Part shown: in pieces, positions 29,966 to 38,730 of the stretch
Position numbering within the stretch: position 1 is the first letter of the stretch
How the letters are laid out: each line of letters opens with the position of its first letter
Assembly (NCBI RefSeq): GCF_001435955.1
Contig: NZ_AYYT01000004.1
Coordinates: 45,398-109,397, forward strand
Direction: 5' to 3'
Source: Ligilactobacillus salivarius DSM 20555 = ATCC 11741
GTDB taxonomy: Bacteria; Bacillota; Bacilli; Lactobacillales; Lactobacillaceae
Length of the DNA: 64,000 nucleotides
The notes under the pieces: generated by a model
The model's database searches: none
The model's input: only the letters and a program-made list of their open reading frames with translations
Told to the model about the DNA's origin: nothing
Position numbers and translations under genes: made by a program

Positions 29966-29987
29966 AATTAATTTCACCTACAATTCA

Positions 29988-30030
29988 AAAAAACTAGGTC
30001 TACCTTAATTATAATAGACCTAGCTTTTAT
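29988..30030. terminator. terminator after the CNNM/CBS protein gene
   Basis: CTAGGTCTA / TAGACCTAG arms followed on the minus strand by TTTTTTT. It separates the CNNM/CBS gene from the phosphatase gene. Confidence 0.88.
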
Positions 30031-30043
30031 TACTCAAAATATA

Positions 30044-31363
30044 TTACTTCTTCATTTCGCAAACTTCGACCCAATCAACATAATTTCTATTGAATTCGGT
30101 AACTTTAACTTTCAAGCCACCAAGTTCAACTTCAGTTCCCAACTGAATCTTGTAGTTATCTTGTAAATATCCTGCCAATGTTACGCTTTCTGATTCTAAG
30201 AAATCTTTTTCTTGGAATCCAAAATAACGCTCAAAGTCGTATAAAGTTGTCTTACCTGAGACTTTATATGTCCCATTGTGATTATCAATAATATCATCTG
30301 GTAAAACATCATCAGCTTCATCTAAAACTGTTCCGAAAACTTCTTCATAAATATCTCTGTCAGTTACAATCCCACTAGTTCCACCATATTCGTCTAATAC
30401 CACAACCATTGGAACTCGTTTTCTTGTCATTTGTCGTAACAAACCTTGTAATTCTGTAGTTTCAGGAACAGAAATAATTGTTCTCAATAACTTAGAAATC
30501 TTGATCGTATCATCTACACGTGATTGACGAATCAAATCATAAATATAGACATAACCTAAAATCTTATCTTTATCATTATTGGCTACTACCGGATAACGTG
30601 AGTGTTTTTCTTGAAGATATTTATTCAAAACATCTTTTACAGTAGCAGTAATATCTACCACTTCAACACTTGTTCGATCAATCATAACATCTTTAGCAAC
30701 TTTGTCATTAAATTCAAATGCACGTCGCATATATAGATAGTCTTCTTTGTCTATCGAACCACCAGTAACTGCATTCTTTGATAAATTTAAGATTTCATTT
30801 TCTGACAATACATCTGTGTCTTCTCCAGCTGGTTTTAATCCCATCGCTTTAACTATACCGTTAGCAGAAGCATTTAATAACCACACAAATGGATAGAATA
30901 GAATATGGAAGTAATGTAGTGGGCGAACCACAAACATCATCACTTTCATCGGCATATCAATACTTATGTTCTTAGGTACAATTTCAGTTAAAACAACTTC
31001 TAAATATGTAAGTAAAACAACACCTAAAACTGCACTAATTGCCATAATAGTTGTGTGATTTAACGGTGTAAAACCAAAAAAGTCAGCAAAAATTTGCGAT
31101 AAGGTATCTGCTCCAAGCCAACCTAAGATGATTCCTGTCAATGAAACACCTACCTGAGTTGTAGATAGATATTCGTTCATGTTATCGACCATCTTCAAAG
31201 CCATTTCGAGCTTTTTCTTGTTACCTTCTCCATCCTCTAACATACTCTCAATTTGACTTTTACGTACTGAAACAATTGCAAATTCAGCTGCCACAAAGAA
31301 AGCAGCAAAGAAAAATACAATTACTACAACGATTAAATTGCTAACCGCCTGACCACTAGACAA
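30044..31363 (-). CDS. CNNM/HlyC-CorC-type membrane protein with CBS pair
   Basis: A 439-residue protein with an N-terminal DUF21/CNNM membrane domain (three to four segments; AAEFAIVSVRKSQIESML, TTQVGVSLTGIILGWLGA), a CBS pair (ASVDKEDYLY region to VVVLDEYGGTSGIVTDRDIY) and the C-terminal CorC/HlyC domain. Such proteins are linked to magnesium or cobalt export and historically called haemolysins. Two TTG starts are possible: the one at 31363 follows GGGGA by 7 bases and is preferred over 31384, which lacks a ribosome-binding site; the nearby ATG is out of frame. Confidence 0.88.
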   Translation of the reverse strand: MSSGQAVSNLIVVVIVFFFAAFFVAAEFAIVSVRKSQIESMLEDGEGNKKKLEMALKMVDNMNEYLSTTQVGVSLTGIILGWLGADTLSQIFADFFGFTPLNHTTIMAISAVLGVVLLTYLEVVLTEIVPKNISIDMPMKVMMFVVRPLHYFHILFYPFVWLLNASANGIVKAMGLKPAGEDTDVLSENEILNLSKNAVTGGSIDKEDYLYMRRAFEFNDKVAKDVMIDRTSVEVVDITATVKDVLNKYLQEKHSRYPVVANNDKDKILGYVYIYDLIRQSRVDDTIKISKLLRTIISVPETTELQGLLRQMTRKRVPMVVVLDEYGGTSGIVTDRDIYEEVFGTVLDEADDVLPDDIIDNHNGTYKVSGKTTLYDFERYFGFQEKDFLESESVTLAGYLQDNYKIQLGTEVELGGLKVKVTEFNRNYVDWVEVCEMKK

Positions 31364-31488
31364 AATGCATTCCCCATTTCTCAAAATATTGATGTCTTAA
31401 TTAACACCTTTTAATTTCATCTACTGATTTTTTAATTCTTATATGCTCTATCATAGCATTTTTTACGTAAAATTACCTTATACTTAGA

Positions 31489-31974
31489 TTAATTATTTGT
31501 ATCTTCTTCAGAAATTTCTGCACTTTCAATTACTGCAATTTTTTTGGCAATATTTCCTGCAATCTTTGCTTCATAATTTTCTGGATTTGCGAGAAATTCA
31601 TCGACACTTCCTAAGGTGTCTATCCTGAATCCTGATGCATTCAATTTAGGTGATTCAACTATTAAATTCACTACTACTGGTACCTTTTCTTCCAATCCAT
31701 TAAAGAAATTATCAACCTTATCAATATTGCTATATGGTAAATTAATTATTCCGGATTCTAATCTAACAAAAACTGGGCCATCTGCATAATCAATAACTAA
31801 CTCAATTTGAGTTAATTTATTATCTTTAATAGAACTTTCAAATTTATCAATCACCGGTACCATAACATCAGCTACTCCCATGCTGTCTACGTCTGAGGCT
31901 CTAGCTGTGATTGTCTCCTTGTGATAATCCTCGTTTTCAATCGCAGTAATGAAATTTCCTACTTCGATTTCCAT
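31489..31974 (-). CDS. hypothetical protein, acidic, no recognised family
   Basis: A 161-residue soluble protein without signal peptide or membrane segment. It is acidic (many Asp and Glu), with predicted beta-rich segments (ELVIDYADGPVFVRLESGII; VPVVVNLIVESPKLNASGFR) and a helical C-terminus. No motif recognised. It sits 60 bases after an RluA enzyme and 105 bases before the CNNM gene, same strand. A conserved structural or chaperone role is possible but unsupported. Confidence 0.7.
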   Translation of the reverse strand: MEIEVGNFITAIENEDYHKETITARASDVDSMGVADVMVPVIDKFESSIKDNKLTQIELVIDYADGPVFVRLESGIINLPYSNIDKVDNFFNGLEEKVPVVVNLIVESPKLNASGFRIDTLGSVDEFLANPENYEAKIAGNIAKKIAVIESAEISEEDTNN

Positions 31975-32034
31975 TTAGTTCACGTCCTTAAAAATTATTC
32001 TAAGATATAATCTACTATAACTGGTTATACATTA

Positions 32035-32970
32035 TCAATATTTTTTGTAAAAATTTAGTTTTTTATTCTCTTTTATCTTTTCCTCATAATTTGCAAAATA
32101 TTCAGGTATATCTGCCTTTAACTCTAATTCTCTCATTGAAAATGGCAATGTTAATTTCTGTTTGTAGCCATGTAACATCATATGTTTTTCTTTACTTACA
32201 TGATTATATAGAACATCTCCTACAATAGGATGTCCCATTGCCGACAGATGTACGCGTAATTGATGCGTTCTTCCTGTTTCCAATCTTAAATAAACTGCTG
32301 AATTATTTCCAAATTCTTTAATTACTTGATAATGTGTTCTAGCTGGTAGTGCGCCTATGCCGTCTACTTTTCGCTTACGCTTATCATTTTCATCCTTACC
32401 AATTGGTAGATCAATAACTCCTTCTTTTTGATCAAAGATTCCTTCTGTTATAGCTAAATAGGCACGCTTGATTGTGTGCGTACTAATCAAACGAGTCAAT
32501 ATTGGTACCACAACTGGATTCTTAGCCACTATCATCGCCCCACTGGTCAACATATCTAAACGATGTACCATATAAGGATGCTCATCTCTTGCATCCAAGT
32601 ACCCAGCAATATAATTCATCAAAGTTCCTGTTTCATATGGTTGATTGGGGTGACTCTTGATTCCTTGAGGCTTATTTACTACTAATAAATCATCATTTTC
32701 AAAAATAATCGGAATTTTTCTACCTTTATCTACAATATAATTTGAGGTAGCTGTCCTAAATTCATCACCTTCAAAGATTAATTCAATCTTTTGATTTCCT
32801 TGAACAATTGTATTCATCGGATAATATTTACCATCAATTTTTACATTTTCCCTAATTCTTAAAAAATGGATAAATTTCCGTGGAAGTAACCACTTTTCAG
32901 ACAATAAAGCTCGTAATGAAATTCCACTAAATTCAGCATTGACTATTCTTTCAAATTTATATTTACTCAT
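32035..32970 (-). CDS. RluA-family pseudouridine synthase
   Basis: These enzymes convert specific uridines in rRNA or tRNA to pseudouridine. The 311-residue protein has an N-terminal S4-like region, the catalytic motif HRLDMLTSGAMIVAK with the active Asp, and the C-terminal LRLETGRTHQLRVHLSAMGH. The frame opens at 32982; the ATG at 32970 is 5 bases after GAGGG and is preferred. A second family member is encoded at 52333-53223. Target site is unknown. Confidence 0.93.
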   Translation of the reverse strand: MSKYKFERIVNAEFSGISLRALLSEKWLLPRKFIHFLRIRENVKIDGKYYPMNTIVQGNQKIELIFEGDEFRTATSNYIVDKGRKIPIIFENDDLLVVNKPQGIKSHPNQPYETGTLMNYIAGYLDARDEHPYMVHRLDMLTSGAMIVAKNPVVVPILTRLISTHTIKRAYLAITEGIFDQKEGVIDLPIGKDENDKRKRKVDGIGALPARTHYQVIKEFGNNSAVYLRLETGRTHQLRVHLSAMGHPIVGDVLYNHVSKEKHMMLHGYKQKLTLPFSMRELELKADIPEYFANYEEKIKENKKLNFYKKY

Positions 32971-33030
32971 CATTTCCCTCATTTCTAATCCGAGCTAATT
33001 ATAATAATTTTCGTGAAACATGGCAAAATA

Positions 33031-33083
33031 AAAAGTAGCCTTACCCAATTATGAAACTGTATCATAACCAAATAATTCTACTT
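33031..33083 (-). terminator. probable terminator after the efflux operon
   Basis: On the minus strand AAGTAG...CTACTT with inner GGTTATGA/TCATAATT pairing, followed by TTTTTATTTT. The stem is imperfect. Confidence 0.6.
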
Positions 33084-33092
33084 CATTATTTT

Positions 33093-34313
33093 TTATCTCA
33101 ATATATCAATTAAATTCTTATTGGCTGCCTGTCTAGCTGGTAATATACCGAAAATCAAACCAACAGCACTAGAAACTCCAAACGCTAATAAGAAGGCATT
33201 TAGCGTAACATGTGCTTTGATTTTAATTCCTCCACCTAGGCTTAGCAATGGTGCCAGTAGATGTGATAAGCCTGCACCTAAAACAAAACCAATTAGACCA
33301 CCAGTTACAGTCAGAACCATCGCTTCAATTAAAAATTGTAACATAATGTTAGTTGGAGTTGCCCCTACCGCTAATCGGATACCAATCTCTTGAGTTCGTT
33401 CTGAAACTGAAATATACATCATATTCATAACGCCGATTCCAGCGATGAACAAAGAAATTGCCGCAATTAAACTGATAAATCCTGTTATCATATTAATTTG
33501 TGAAGAAAATGCCTTTAGTTCTTTTTCCATATCGTAATATGTATATGTTCCTTTATTCATGGCACTTCCATTTTTTTCAAGATACTTAGCAATCTTTTTA
33601 GATACCTTGCTTGCCGGAGCATCTTGAGGGAATGTTAATTTAATTACATCACCTTCATTGGCATTTTGACCATCGTAGTATAACTTATATGGAACAACAA
33701 CATCAGTTCCTTTTGCACTTAATGTCCCATATTGATCATATTTACTTCCGCCACCATAAACACCAATAATACGATAAGTTGTCTCATTAGATGAAATTGA
33801 AGTTCCAACTGCATTTTGAGCAGTTCCAAATTCTTTTTTTGCCAAGGATTCCTTTATCATCGCTACTGGCTCTTTCATCTGTAAGTCTTGTTTAGTAATC
33901 TCTCTACCAGCTATTAAGTCAATCGACTTTTCAGGTTTCTTTTCTAAATTAATACTTACAGATTTTTCCTCATCGCCAATAGTCATCTTAGAATTGATTA
34001 ATGAATCATGTTCTATCTTCACATCTTTAAATTCTGAACCAAATTCCGTCTTAATATTAGCAATATCTTCTTCAGTAAAGCCATGTACTGTCGATCCCAT
34101 GTCTACTGAAGAATATCCAATTTCTGTCGTTTGTTGTCCTTGTTTAGAATTACCAAACTTATCATACATTGTCTTTTTAACACCATCACCCATGCCCAGA
34201 ATTGTAATAACGGCAGCAATCCCGATCATTATACCGATAATTGTTAAAAAGCTTCTTTTCCGATTAGTTTTCAAAGATTGAAAGGCTGTTCTCAATAACT
34301 CTATAAACTTCAT
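33093..34313 (-). CDS. MacB/FtsX-type ABC transporter permease (YknZ-like)
   Basis: A 406-residue permease with one N-terminal membrane helix (FLTIIGIMIGIAAVITILGM), a large extracellular MacB-type domain (about 45-270) and three C-terminal helices ending ILPARQAANKNLIDILR, the FtsX family signature. It overlaps the ATPase gene by one base (TAATG). With the adaptor and ATPase it forms a three-gene export system like B. subtilis YknXYZ, which exports peptide toxins or drugs; the substrate here is unknown. Confidence 0.93.
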   Translation of the reverse strand: MKFIELLRTAFQSLKTNRKRSFLTIIGIMIGIAAVITILGMGDGVKKTMYDKFGNSKQGQQTTEIGYSSVDMGSTVHGFTEEDIANIKTEFGSEFKDVKIEHDSLINSKMTIGDEEKSVSINLEKKPEKSIDLIAGREITKQDLQMKEPVAMIKESLAKKEFGTAQNAVGTSISSNETTYRIIGVYGGGSKYDQYGTLSAKGTDVVVPYKLYYDGQNANEGDVIKLTFPQDAPASKVSKKIAKYLEKNGSAMNKGTYTYYDMEKELKAFSSQINMITGFISLIAAISLFIAGIGVMNMMYISVSERTQEIGIRLAVGATPTNIMLQFLIEAMVLTVTGGLIGFVLGAGLSHLLAPLLSLGGGIKIKAHVTLNAFLLAFGVSSAVGLIFGILPARQAANKNLIDILR

Positions 34314-34996
34314 TATATCTCATTCCTTTCATCTTTTATCATGTGACCATCAAGAATTGTTACTACCCTTTCACATTGCTCAGCAACGTGTGGATCGTGT
34401 GTAACTAAAATAATAGTTGTATGACTTTCTCGATTAAGTTCCTTAAATAAATTCATAATTTCTTGGCTAGTTTGTGTATCCAAAGCCCCAGTTGGTTCGT
34501 CAGCAATTAAGAATTTAGGATTCGTAGCTATTGCTCGTGCTATCGAAACACGCTGTTGCTGCCCACCAGACATATTTTTAGGCAATTTATTTTCATAACC
34601 AGCCAGACCTACTTTACTCAAAACTTCGCTAACTCTTTCCTTAATCTCCGCACGTTTCTTACCAGCATACAATAATGGTAAAGCCACATTTTCTGCCACA
34701 CTAACGTCTCTTAATAACTTAAAATTTTGAAAAACAAACCCTACATTTTCGTTCCGAAGTTTTGAAAAATCTTTTCTATCATAATCATGAATTGGTTCAT
34801 CATTATAATAATAAGTCCCCTCAAACTTATCATCTAAAAAACCAATAATATTTATCAAAGTAGATTTCCCTGAGCCAGATTCACCAATAATTGCTACCAA
34901 TTCTCCTGCATCGATATTTAGATTAATATCATGTAACACATGAAATTGAGAATCGCCTTGTTGGTAGTATTTATTAATATTTTCTAGCCTAATCAT
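34313..34996 (-). CDS. ABC transporter ATP-binding protein (MacB/LolD-type, YknY-like)
   Basis: The 227-residue ATPase has Walker A GESGSGKST, the signature MSGGQQQRVSIARAIA, Walker B FLIADEPTGALDTQ and the switch histidine in ILVTHDPHVA. Typical of the MacB/LolD group. Its start overlaps the adaptor gene end by 8 bases, and its end overlaps the permease start. Confidence 0.95.
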   Translation of the reverse strand: MIRLENINKYYQQGDSQFHVLHDINLNIDAGELVAIIGESGSGKSTLINIIGFLDDKFEGTYYYNDEPIHDYDRKDFSKLRNENVGFVFQNFKLLRDVSVAENVALPLLYAGKKRAEIKERVSEVLSKVGLAGYENKLPKNMSGGQQQRVSIARAIATNPKFLIADEPTGALDTQTSQEIMNLFKELNRESHTTIILVTHDPHVAEQCERVVTILDGHMIKDERNEI

Positions 34997-36062
34997 TATT
35001 TTCTACCTGCTCATTATTTTTTAGGTCTTTATCTGGATTAGTAACTATCTTATCGCTATCTACAAGGCCTTGATCTACAATAAAATAGCTATTAACTTCT
35101 TTACCTGACACTTTAGTTGCTTGGGCTTTTCCAGCTTTATTTACAACGTATACTTTTCCATCTCTTACAGCAGCTTTAGGAATTTTTATCCCCTTTTGTA
35201 CTACTGACATTTTGACTGTCTGACCTAACATAAATTTCTTAGCATCTACTTTAGCATTTAAATCATATTTAGTATTATTGCCCTTGCTATCTTTTGTTGG
35301 CACTTCTGACAAATATGATATTTGTGTTTCTTGAACCTTATTAGTAGCAACTGCCTTAACTTGAATATTTCCACCTAATTTAACCTTGCTATAGTCATAT
35401 TCTGAAATTTGTGCTGAAACTTGTCTATCATCCGAATATAAAGTAACAACTGGCTGATTCTGTTTAGATGTATCTACTTCAACATATCCAGCATATGGAG
35501 CTGTTAATGTTTGATTGACTTTACTAGATAAAGTATTTAATTTATTTTTCGCAGCATTCACACTTGCTTGGGCATCGGCATAAGCATTTTGTGCTTCTGT
35601 TAATTGTCCTTGTAACTCACTATATCCATCATTACCTGATCCCACACTGCTCATTTGCTTCTTAATATTATTAATACTTTGTTGTTGGGAGTTCATCGCT
35701 CTTTGAGATTTATCAATTTCACCTTGAACTTCCACAACCGAATCTTGCTTATCTGCATTGTGTGTAGTTAGGATAGCTTGTCCTTGCTCAACATGTTCAC
35801 CATTCTTAACATTAATGCTTTGGATATCACCACTAGGAGTATCTAAAATTTCCTTTTGAACTGGCTCAACACTTCCTGTTAACGTAAAGCTAGTTTGTTG
35901 TGACACTTTAGCAACGCGATATTTTGAATCTTCACTTAAATTTTTATCTGAAATTGCAGAATGTACAGCTACTCCAGCTACCAATAATACTACAACTCCA
36001 CCAACTATTACCCAGCGTTTTTTCCCTGTAAATTTATTTCGTAAACTTCTTTTTTTCTTCAT
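34989..36062 (-). CDS. efflux adaptor / membrane fusion protein (YknX-like)
   Basis: A 357-residue protein with a basic N-terminus (RNKFTGKKRWVIVGG) and a single membrane anchor at residues about 17-35, then a lipoyl/hairpin region (ILDTPSGDIQSINVKNGEHV), a coiled coil (SQRAMNSQQQSINNIKKQM; QLTEAQNAYADAQASVNAAK) and a beta-barrel domain. It is the first gene of the operon, preceded by GGAGGA and a promoter. It would link the permease to the cell envelope. Confidence 0.9.
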   Translation of the reverse strand: MKKKRSLRNKFTGKKRWVIVGGVVVLLVAGVAVHSAISDKNLSEDSKYRVAKVSQQTSFTLTGSVEPVQKEILDTPSGDIQSINVKNGEHVEQGQAILTTHNADKQDSVVEVQGEIDKSQRAMNSQQQSINNIKKQMSSVGSGNDGYSELQGQLTEAQNAYADAQASVNAAKNKLNTLSSKVNQTLTAPYAGYVEVDTSKQNQPVVTLYSDDRQVSAQISEYDYSKVKLGGNIQVKAVATNKVQETQISYLSEVPTKDSKGNNTKYDLNAKVDAKKFMLGQTVKMSVVQKGIKIPKAAVRDGKVYVVNKAGKAQATKVSGKEVNSYFIVDQGLVDSDKIVTNPDKDLKNNEQVENND

Positions 36063-36152
36063 CTTCTATCCTCCAAATTATTTCCCTAGATCAATTATGT
36101 TCTTCACTATATATCACTAATCATCTTCATTGGTTAATTACTTACATAACTA

Positions 36153-36181
36153 ACTATACACATAACAAAGACTTAACGCAA
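36153..36181 (-). promoter_or_regulatory. predicted promoter of the efflux operon
   Basis: On the minus strand TTGCGT (36176-36181), 17 bases, TATAGT (36153-36158). The 90-base leader carries no recognised regulator site. Confidence 0.65.
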
Positions 36182-36204
36182 GTATTTCTTAAAAAATTCC
36201 AATA

Positions 36205-36240
36205 AAAAAATGGCATGCCTATTAATAGACACGCCATTTA
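36205..36240 (-). terminator. terminator after scrK
   Basis: AAATGGC(A)TG / CA(C)GCCATTT arms lie 9 bases after the gene; on the minus strand a T-run follows. Confidence 0.8.
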
Positions 36241-36248
36241 AAAAATAA

Positions 36249-37115
36249 TTATTCTGCTTCCATTGCTAGTAAGAAGCAACCTGTAATTCCAGCATCATCG
36301 CCTAATTCTACATGAACGATATAGTCATCTAAATCAGGTGTTGGAACATAATCATTCATTTGCTTTTTAAATGATTCTCTTATCATTGGGAATAATTGTT
36401 CTTGCTTAGAAACACCACCACCAAAAATAATTTTTTCTGGTGATAAAGTTAAAGTTAGATCTACACATGCTTGTGCTAAGTAATATGCTACAATTTCCCA
36501 AGCCTTATCATCTTTAGGAATATCATAAGCCTTAACACCACCTTGTCTTGCTTCAATTGCAGGACCAGCAGCTAAACCTTCTAAACAGTCATGATGGAAT
36601 GGACACTTTCCTTCGTACTTATCTTCGGGATGACGACGCATAATGATATGTCCAATTTCTGGATGTCCGTATCCTTCGATAACTTTACCATTGATAACAA
36701 CACCGCCACCGATACCTGTTCCAACAGTTAAGTAAACACAACTATCTTTACCTAAAGCTGCACCTTTTTTCAATTCACCGTAAGCAGCTCCATTAACATC
36801 CGTTGTCCATGCATAAGGTACGTCAAATCTCTTCTTCATTTCACCTAAGAAATCATAGTTCTTCCAGCCTGGCTTAGGTGTATTGGTTATATAACCATAT
36901 GTACTAGATTTGCGATTAACATCAATTGGTCCAAAAGAAGCAATTCCAATGGCTTGAACTTCATGCTTTTCAAAGAACTTGAAAACATCGCTCATTGTTT
37001 CTTCTGGTACTGTTGTAGGAATTGAAACCCTTTCTACTATATTTAAATTTTCATCAGCCACTGCACAAACAAACTTTGTTCCACCGGCTTCAATTGCTCC
37101 GTATAATTTAGTCAA
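36249..37115 (-). CDS. scrK: fructokinase, ROK family
   Basis: The 288-residue ROK kinase phosphorylates fructose (or a similar hexose). It has the N-terminal nucleotide site YGAIEAGGTKFVCAV, GTGIGGGVVINGKVI and the fructokinase-specific zinc segment GHIIMRRHPEDKYEGKCPFH, then CLEGLAAGPAIEAR. The start is a TTG at 37115, 7 bases after AGAGGTG. A CcpA-like AAACGTTT site lies just downstream of its promoter, fitting catabolite repression. No sucrose genes are adjacent. Confidence 0.9.
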   Translation of the reverse strand: MTKLYGAIEAGGTKFVCAVADENLNIVERVSIPTTVPEETMSDVFKFFEKHEVQAIGIASFGPIDVNRKSSTYGYITNTPKPGWKNYDFLGEMKKRFDVPYAWTTDVNGAAYGELKKGAALGKDSCVYLTVGTGIGGGVVINGKVIEGYGHPEIGHIIMRRHPEDKYEGKCPFHHDCLEGLAAGPAIEARQGGVKAYDIPKDDKAWEIVAYYLAQACVDLTLTLSPEKIIFGGGVSKQEQLFPMIRESFKKQMNDYVPTPDLDDYIVHVELGDDAGITGCFLLAMEAE

Positions 37116-37136
37116 TTTATCTCACCTCTATTAATT

Positions 37137-37150
37137 GGTAAACGTTTTCC
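37137..37150. promoter_or_regulatory. cre-like site upstream of scrK
   Basis: GGTAAACGTTTTCC matches the CcpA cre consensus at about 11 of 14 positions and is nearly palindromic around AAACGTTT. It lies between the scrK -10 box and the start codon, where a bound LacI-family protein would block elongation. A LacI-type sugar repressor is an alternative. Confidence 0.55.
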
Positions 37151-37165
37151 TCTATAACAACTATT

Positions 37166-37194
37166 ATTTTATAACATATCATTTAAAAGGTAAA
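37166..37194 (-). promoter_or_regulatory. predicted scrK promoter
   Basis: On the minus strand TTTACC (37189-37194), 17 bases, TAAAAT (37166-37171). It is bracketed by AAACGTTT-containing sites at 37137-37150 and 37204-37217. Confidence 0.65.
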
Positions 37195-37203
37195 GAAAAA
37201 TAT

Positions 37204-37217
37204 GCTAAACGTTTGAC
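37204..37217. promoter_or_regulatory. second AAACGTTT site in the scrK-MATE gap
   Basis: GCTAAACGTTTGAC shares the core of the cre-like site 67 bases away but fits the cre consensus less well. It lies upstream of both divergent promoters. Confidence 0.35.
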
Positions 37218-37271
37218 ATATAATATAAATTATTTTCAAGTAGATAATTACCTTTATTATTCTGATAATGT

Positions 37272-37279
37272 GCTATAAT
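37272..37279 (+). promoter_or_regulatory. extended -10 promoter of the MATE operon
   Basis: TGC followed by TATAAT (37274-37279) is an extended -10 element; no good -35 box is seen. Transcription would begin near 37286, giving a leader of about 107 bases. Confidence 0.6.
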
Positions 37280-37285
37280 ACTTTT

Positions 37286-37392
37286 TTGAAATAAGGATGC
37301 AAAATCGCCGGGTTTTGCCACAATATCTAAACTACAAGTGAACTGACAGGCGGCAGATTTTCTGCATAGGTTTGCTTATACGGAGGGTAATT
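37286..37392 (+). promoter_or_regulatory. structured leader RNA before the MATE gene, candidate novel riboswitch or attenuator
   Basis: Three pairings are visible: ATAAG (37291-37295) with CTTAT (37375-37379), GCAAAA (37299-37304) with TTTTGC (37313-37318), and GCAGA (37353-37357) with TCTGC (37361-37365). The loop of the first hairpin contains CGCC (37306-37309), which can pair with GGCG (37349-37352) as a pseudoknot. The outer helix ends just before the Shine-Dalgarno GGAGGG (37382-37387). It matches no riboswitch class I can recognise. The same RNA also encodes a 14-codon reading frame from 37297. Confidence 0.5.
37297..37341 (+). CDS. possible 14-codon leader peptide
   Basis: ATG at 37297 reads MQNRRVLPQYLNYK and stops at 37341, inside the leader of the MATE gene. 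AAGG lies directly before the ATG, too close for efficient initiation, so translation is doubtful. If it is translated, ribosome stalling could refold the leader, as in inducible resistance genes. Confidence 0.25.
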   Translation: MQNRRVLPQYLNYK

Positions 37393-38730
37393 ATGCAAAA
37401 TACTGTTTATTCAGTAAGACGTGAAGTTTCCGGTTATATCGTGAAAAATATCTTCGCATCTTTAGGAATATCATTATACGTTTTGGTTGATACTTTATTT
37501 ATAGCTCTTGCAGCTGGTTCAATCGGTCTTGCAACTTTAAATATTGTATTGCCGATTTTCAATCTTTTTAACTCTTTAGGGTTGCTTTTAGGTGTTGGTG
37601 GTGCCGCTATTTTTTCTTTAAATAAGGTTCGTCACCCTGAAAGAATTGAAGGACTTTACAGTGAACTCATCATTTTTTGTGTGGGATTAGGAATTCTCTT
37701 TGCAATAATTGGAAATCTTTTTCCTCATCAAATTTTGACTTTAATGGGTGCTAATCAACAAACCATCAATATGGCAACCACTTATTTTCGTATTGTTTCC
37801 TGTGGTGCTCCATTGTTTATGGCAAATTATGTTACTATTAACTTTGTTAGAAATGATGGCAACCCCTCGCTAACAATGCGGGCTGCTTTAACACAAACAG
37901 CTTTTGTAATATTCATGGATTGGCTTTTAATTTTTGGGTTAAATTTAAAAATGGAAGGTGCTGCTTTAGCAACTATTTTTTCTCCTTTAACTAGTCTAAC
38001 GGTTTTAAGTAGACATCGCCATTTTGCACAACGACAATTAAAACTTTTTAAAACCAAAGTCCATCTCAAAACGGTCCTAAAAGCTGCTCGATTAGGTATT
38101 CCATCTTTCTTGAATGAAATGAGTACTGGAGTTAGCATTTTTGTTTTCAACTTAGTACTTCTAAAGTTAGGTGGAAATTATGCGATTGCTGCTTATGGAG
38201 TTATTGCTAATATTGGGATTGTTTTCTTAGCAATCTTCAACGGTGTTGCCTTAGGGGTACAACCTATTGCTAGTCGCGAGTATGGTAAACACTTATACCA
38301 AAACGTAAAAATTGCTTTAAAAATTGGATTGCTTGTTACTTTTTCAATAGCTATAATCAGTTATTTCTTACTTCTTATTTTTAAAGCTCCTATTGTCGAT
38401 ATTTTCAACGCTGAACACGAAGCTCAACTTGTTGCTTATGCAGTTAAAGGTATTCCTATTTACTTTATTAGTATCTTTTTTAGTTGTCTAAACCTTGTTT
38501 TAATGCTATTTTTAGCAGCTATTAACGATGCTAGAGGTGCCTTTTTCTTGTCGATTTTACGTGGATACATCATCCTATTGCCATCAATTATTATTTTTGC
38601 TTACTTTGGTGGCATAGCTGGTGTCTGGGCAAGTGTTCCATTTACCGAATTTATCGTAGCAAGCTTAGGTATATATCTAACTAATAGAAAAATTTCTACT
38701 ATGCAAATAAGAAAGGAATCTTTATTGTGA
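37393..38730 (+). CDS. MATE-family efflux transporter
   Basis: A 445-residue, twelve-helix transporter of the MATE superfamily that exports drugs or metabolites with Na+ or H+. Characteristic stretches include ISLYVLVDTLFIALAAGSIG, the halfway FLNEMSTGVSIFVFN and IFNGVALGVQPIASREYG. The frame opens at TTG 37372, but ATG 37393 after GGAGGG is the evident start. The stop overlaps the start of a VOC-family gene by 4 bases, so the two are co-translated. The structured leader suggests ligand- or translation-dependent control. Confidence 0.93.
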   Translation: MQNTVYSVRREVSGYIVKNIFASLGISLYVLVDTLFIALAAGSIGLATLNIVLPIFNLFNSLGLLLGVGGAAIFSLNKVRHPERIEGLYSELIIFCVGLGILFAIIGNLFPHQILTLMGANQQTINMATTYFRIVSCGAPLFMANYVTINFVRNDGNPSLTMRAALTQTAFVIFMDWLLIFGLNLKMEGAALATIFSPLTSLTVLSRHRHFAQRQLKLFKTKVHLKTVLKAARLGIPSFLNEMSTGVSIFVFNLVLLKLGGNYAIAAYGVIANIGIVFLAIFNGVALGVQPIASREYGKHLYQNVKIALKIGLLVTFSIAIISYFLLLIFKAPIVDIFNAEHEAQLVAYAVKGIPIYFISIFFSCLNLVLMLFLAAINDARGAFFLSILRGYIILLPSIIIFAYFGGIAGVWASVPFTEFIVASLGIYLTNRKISTMQIRKESLL

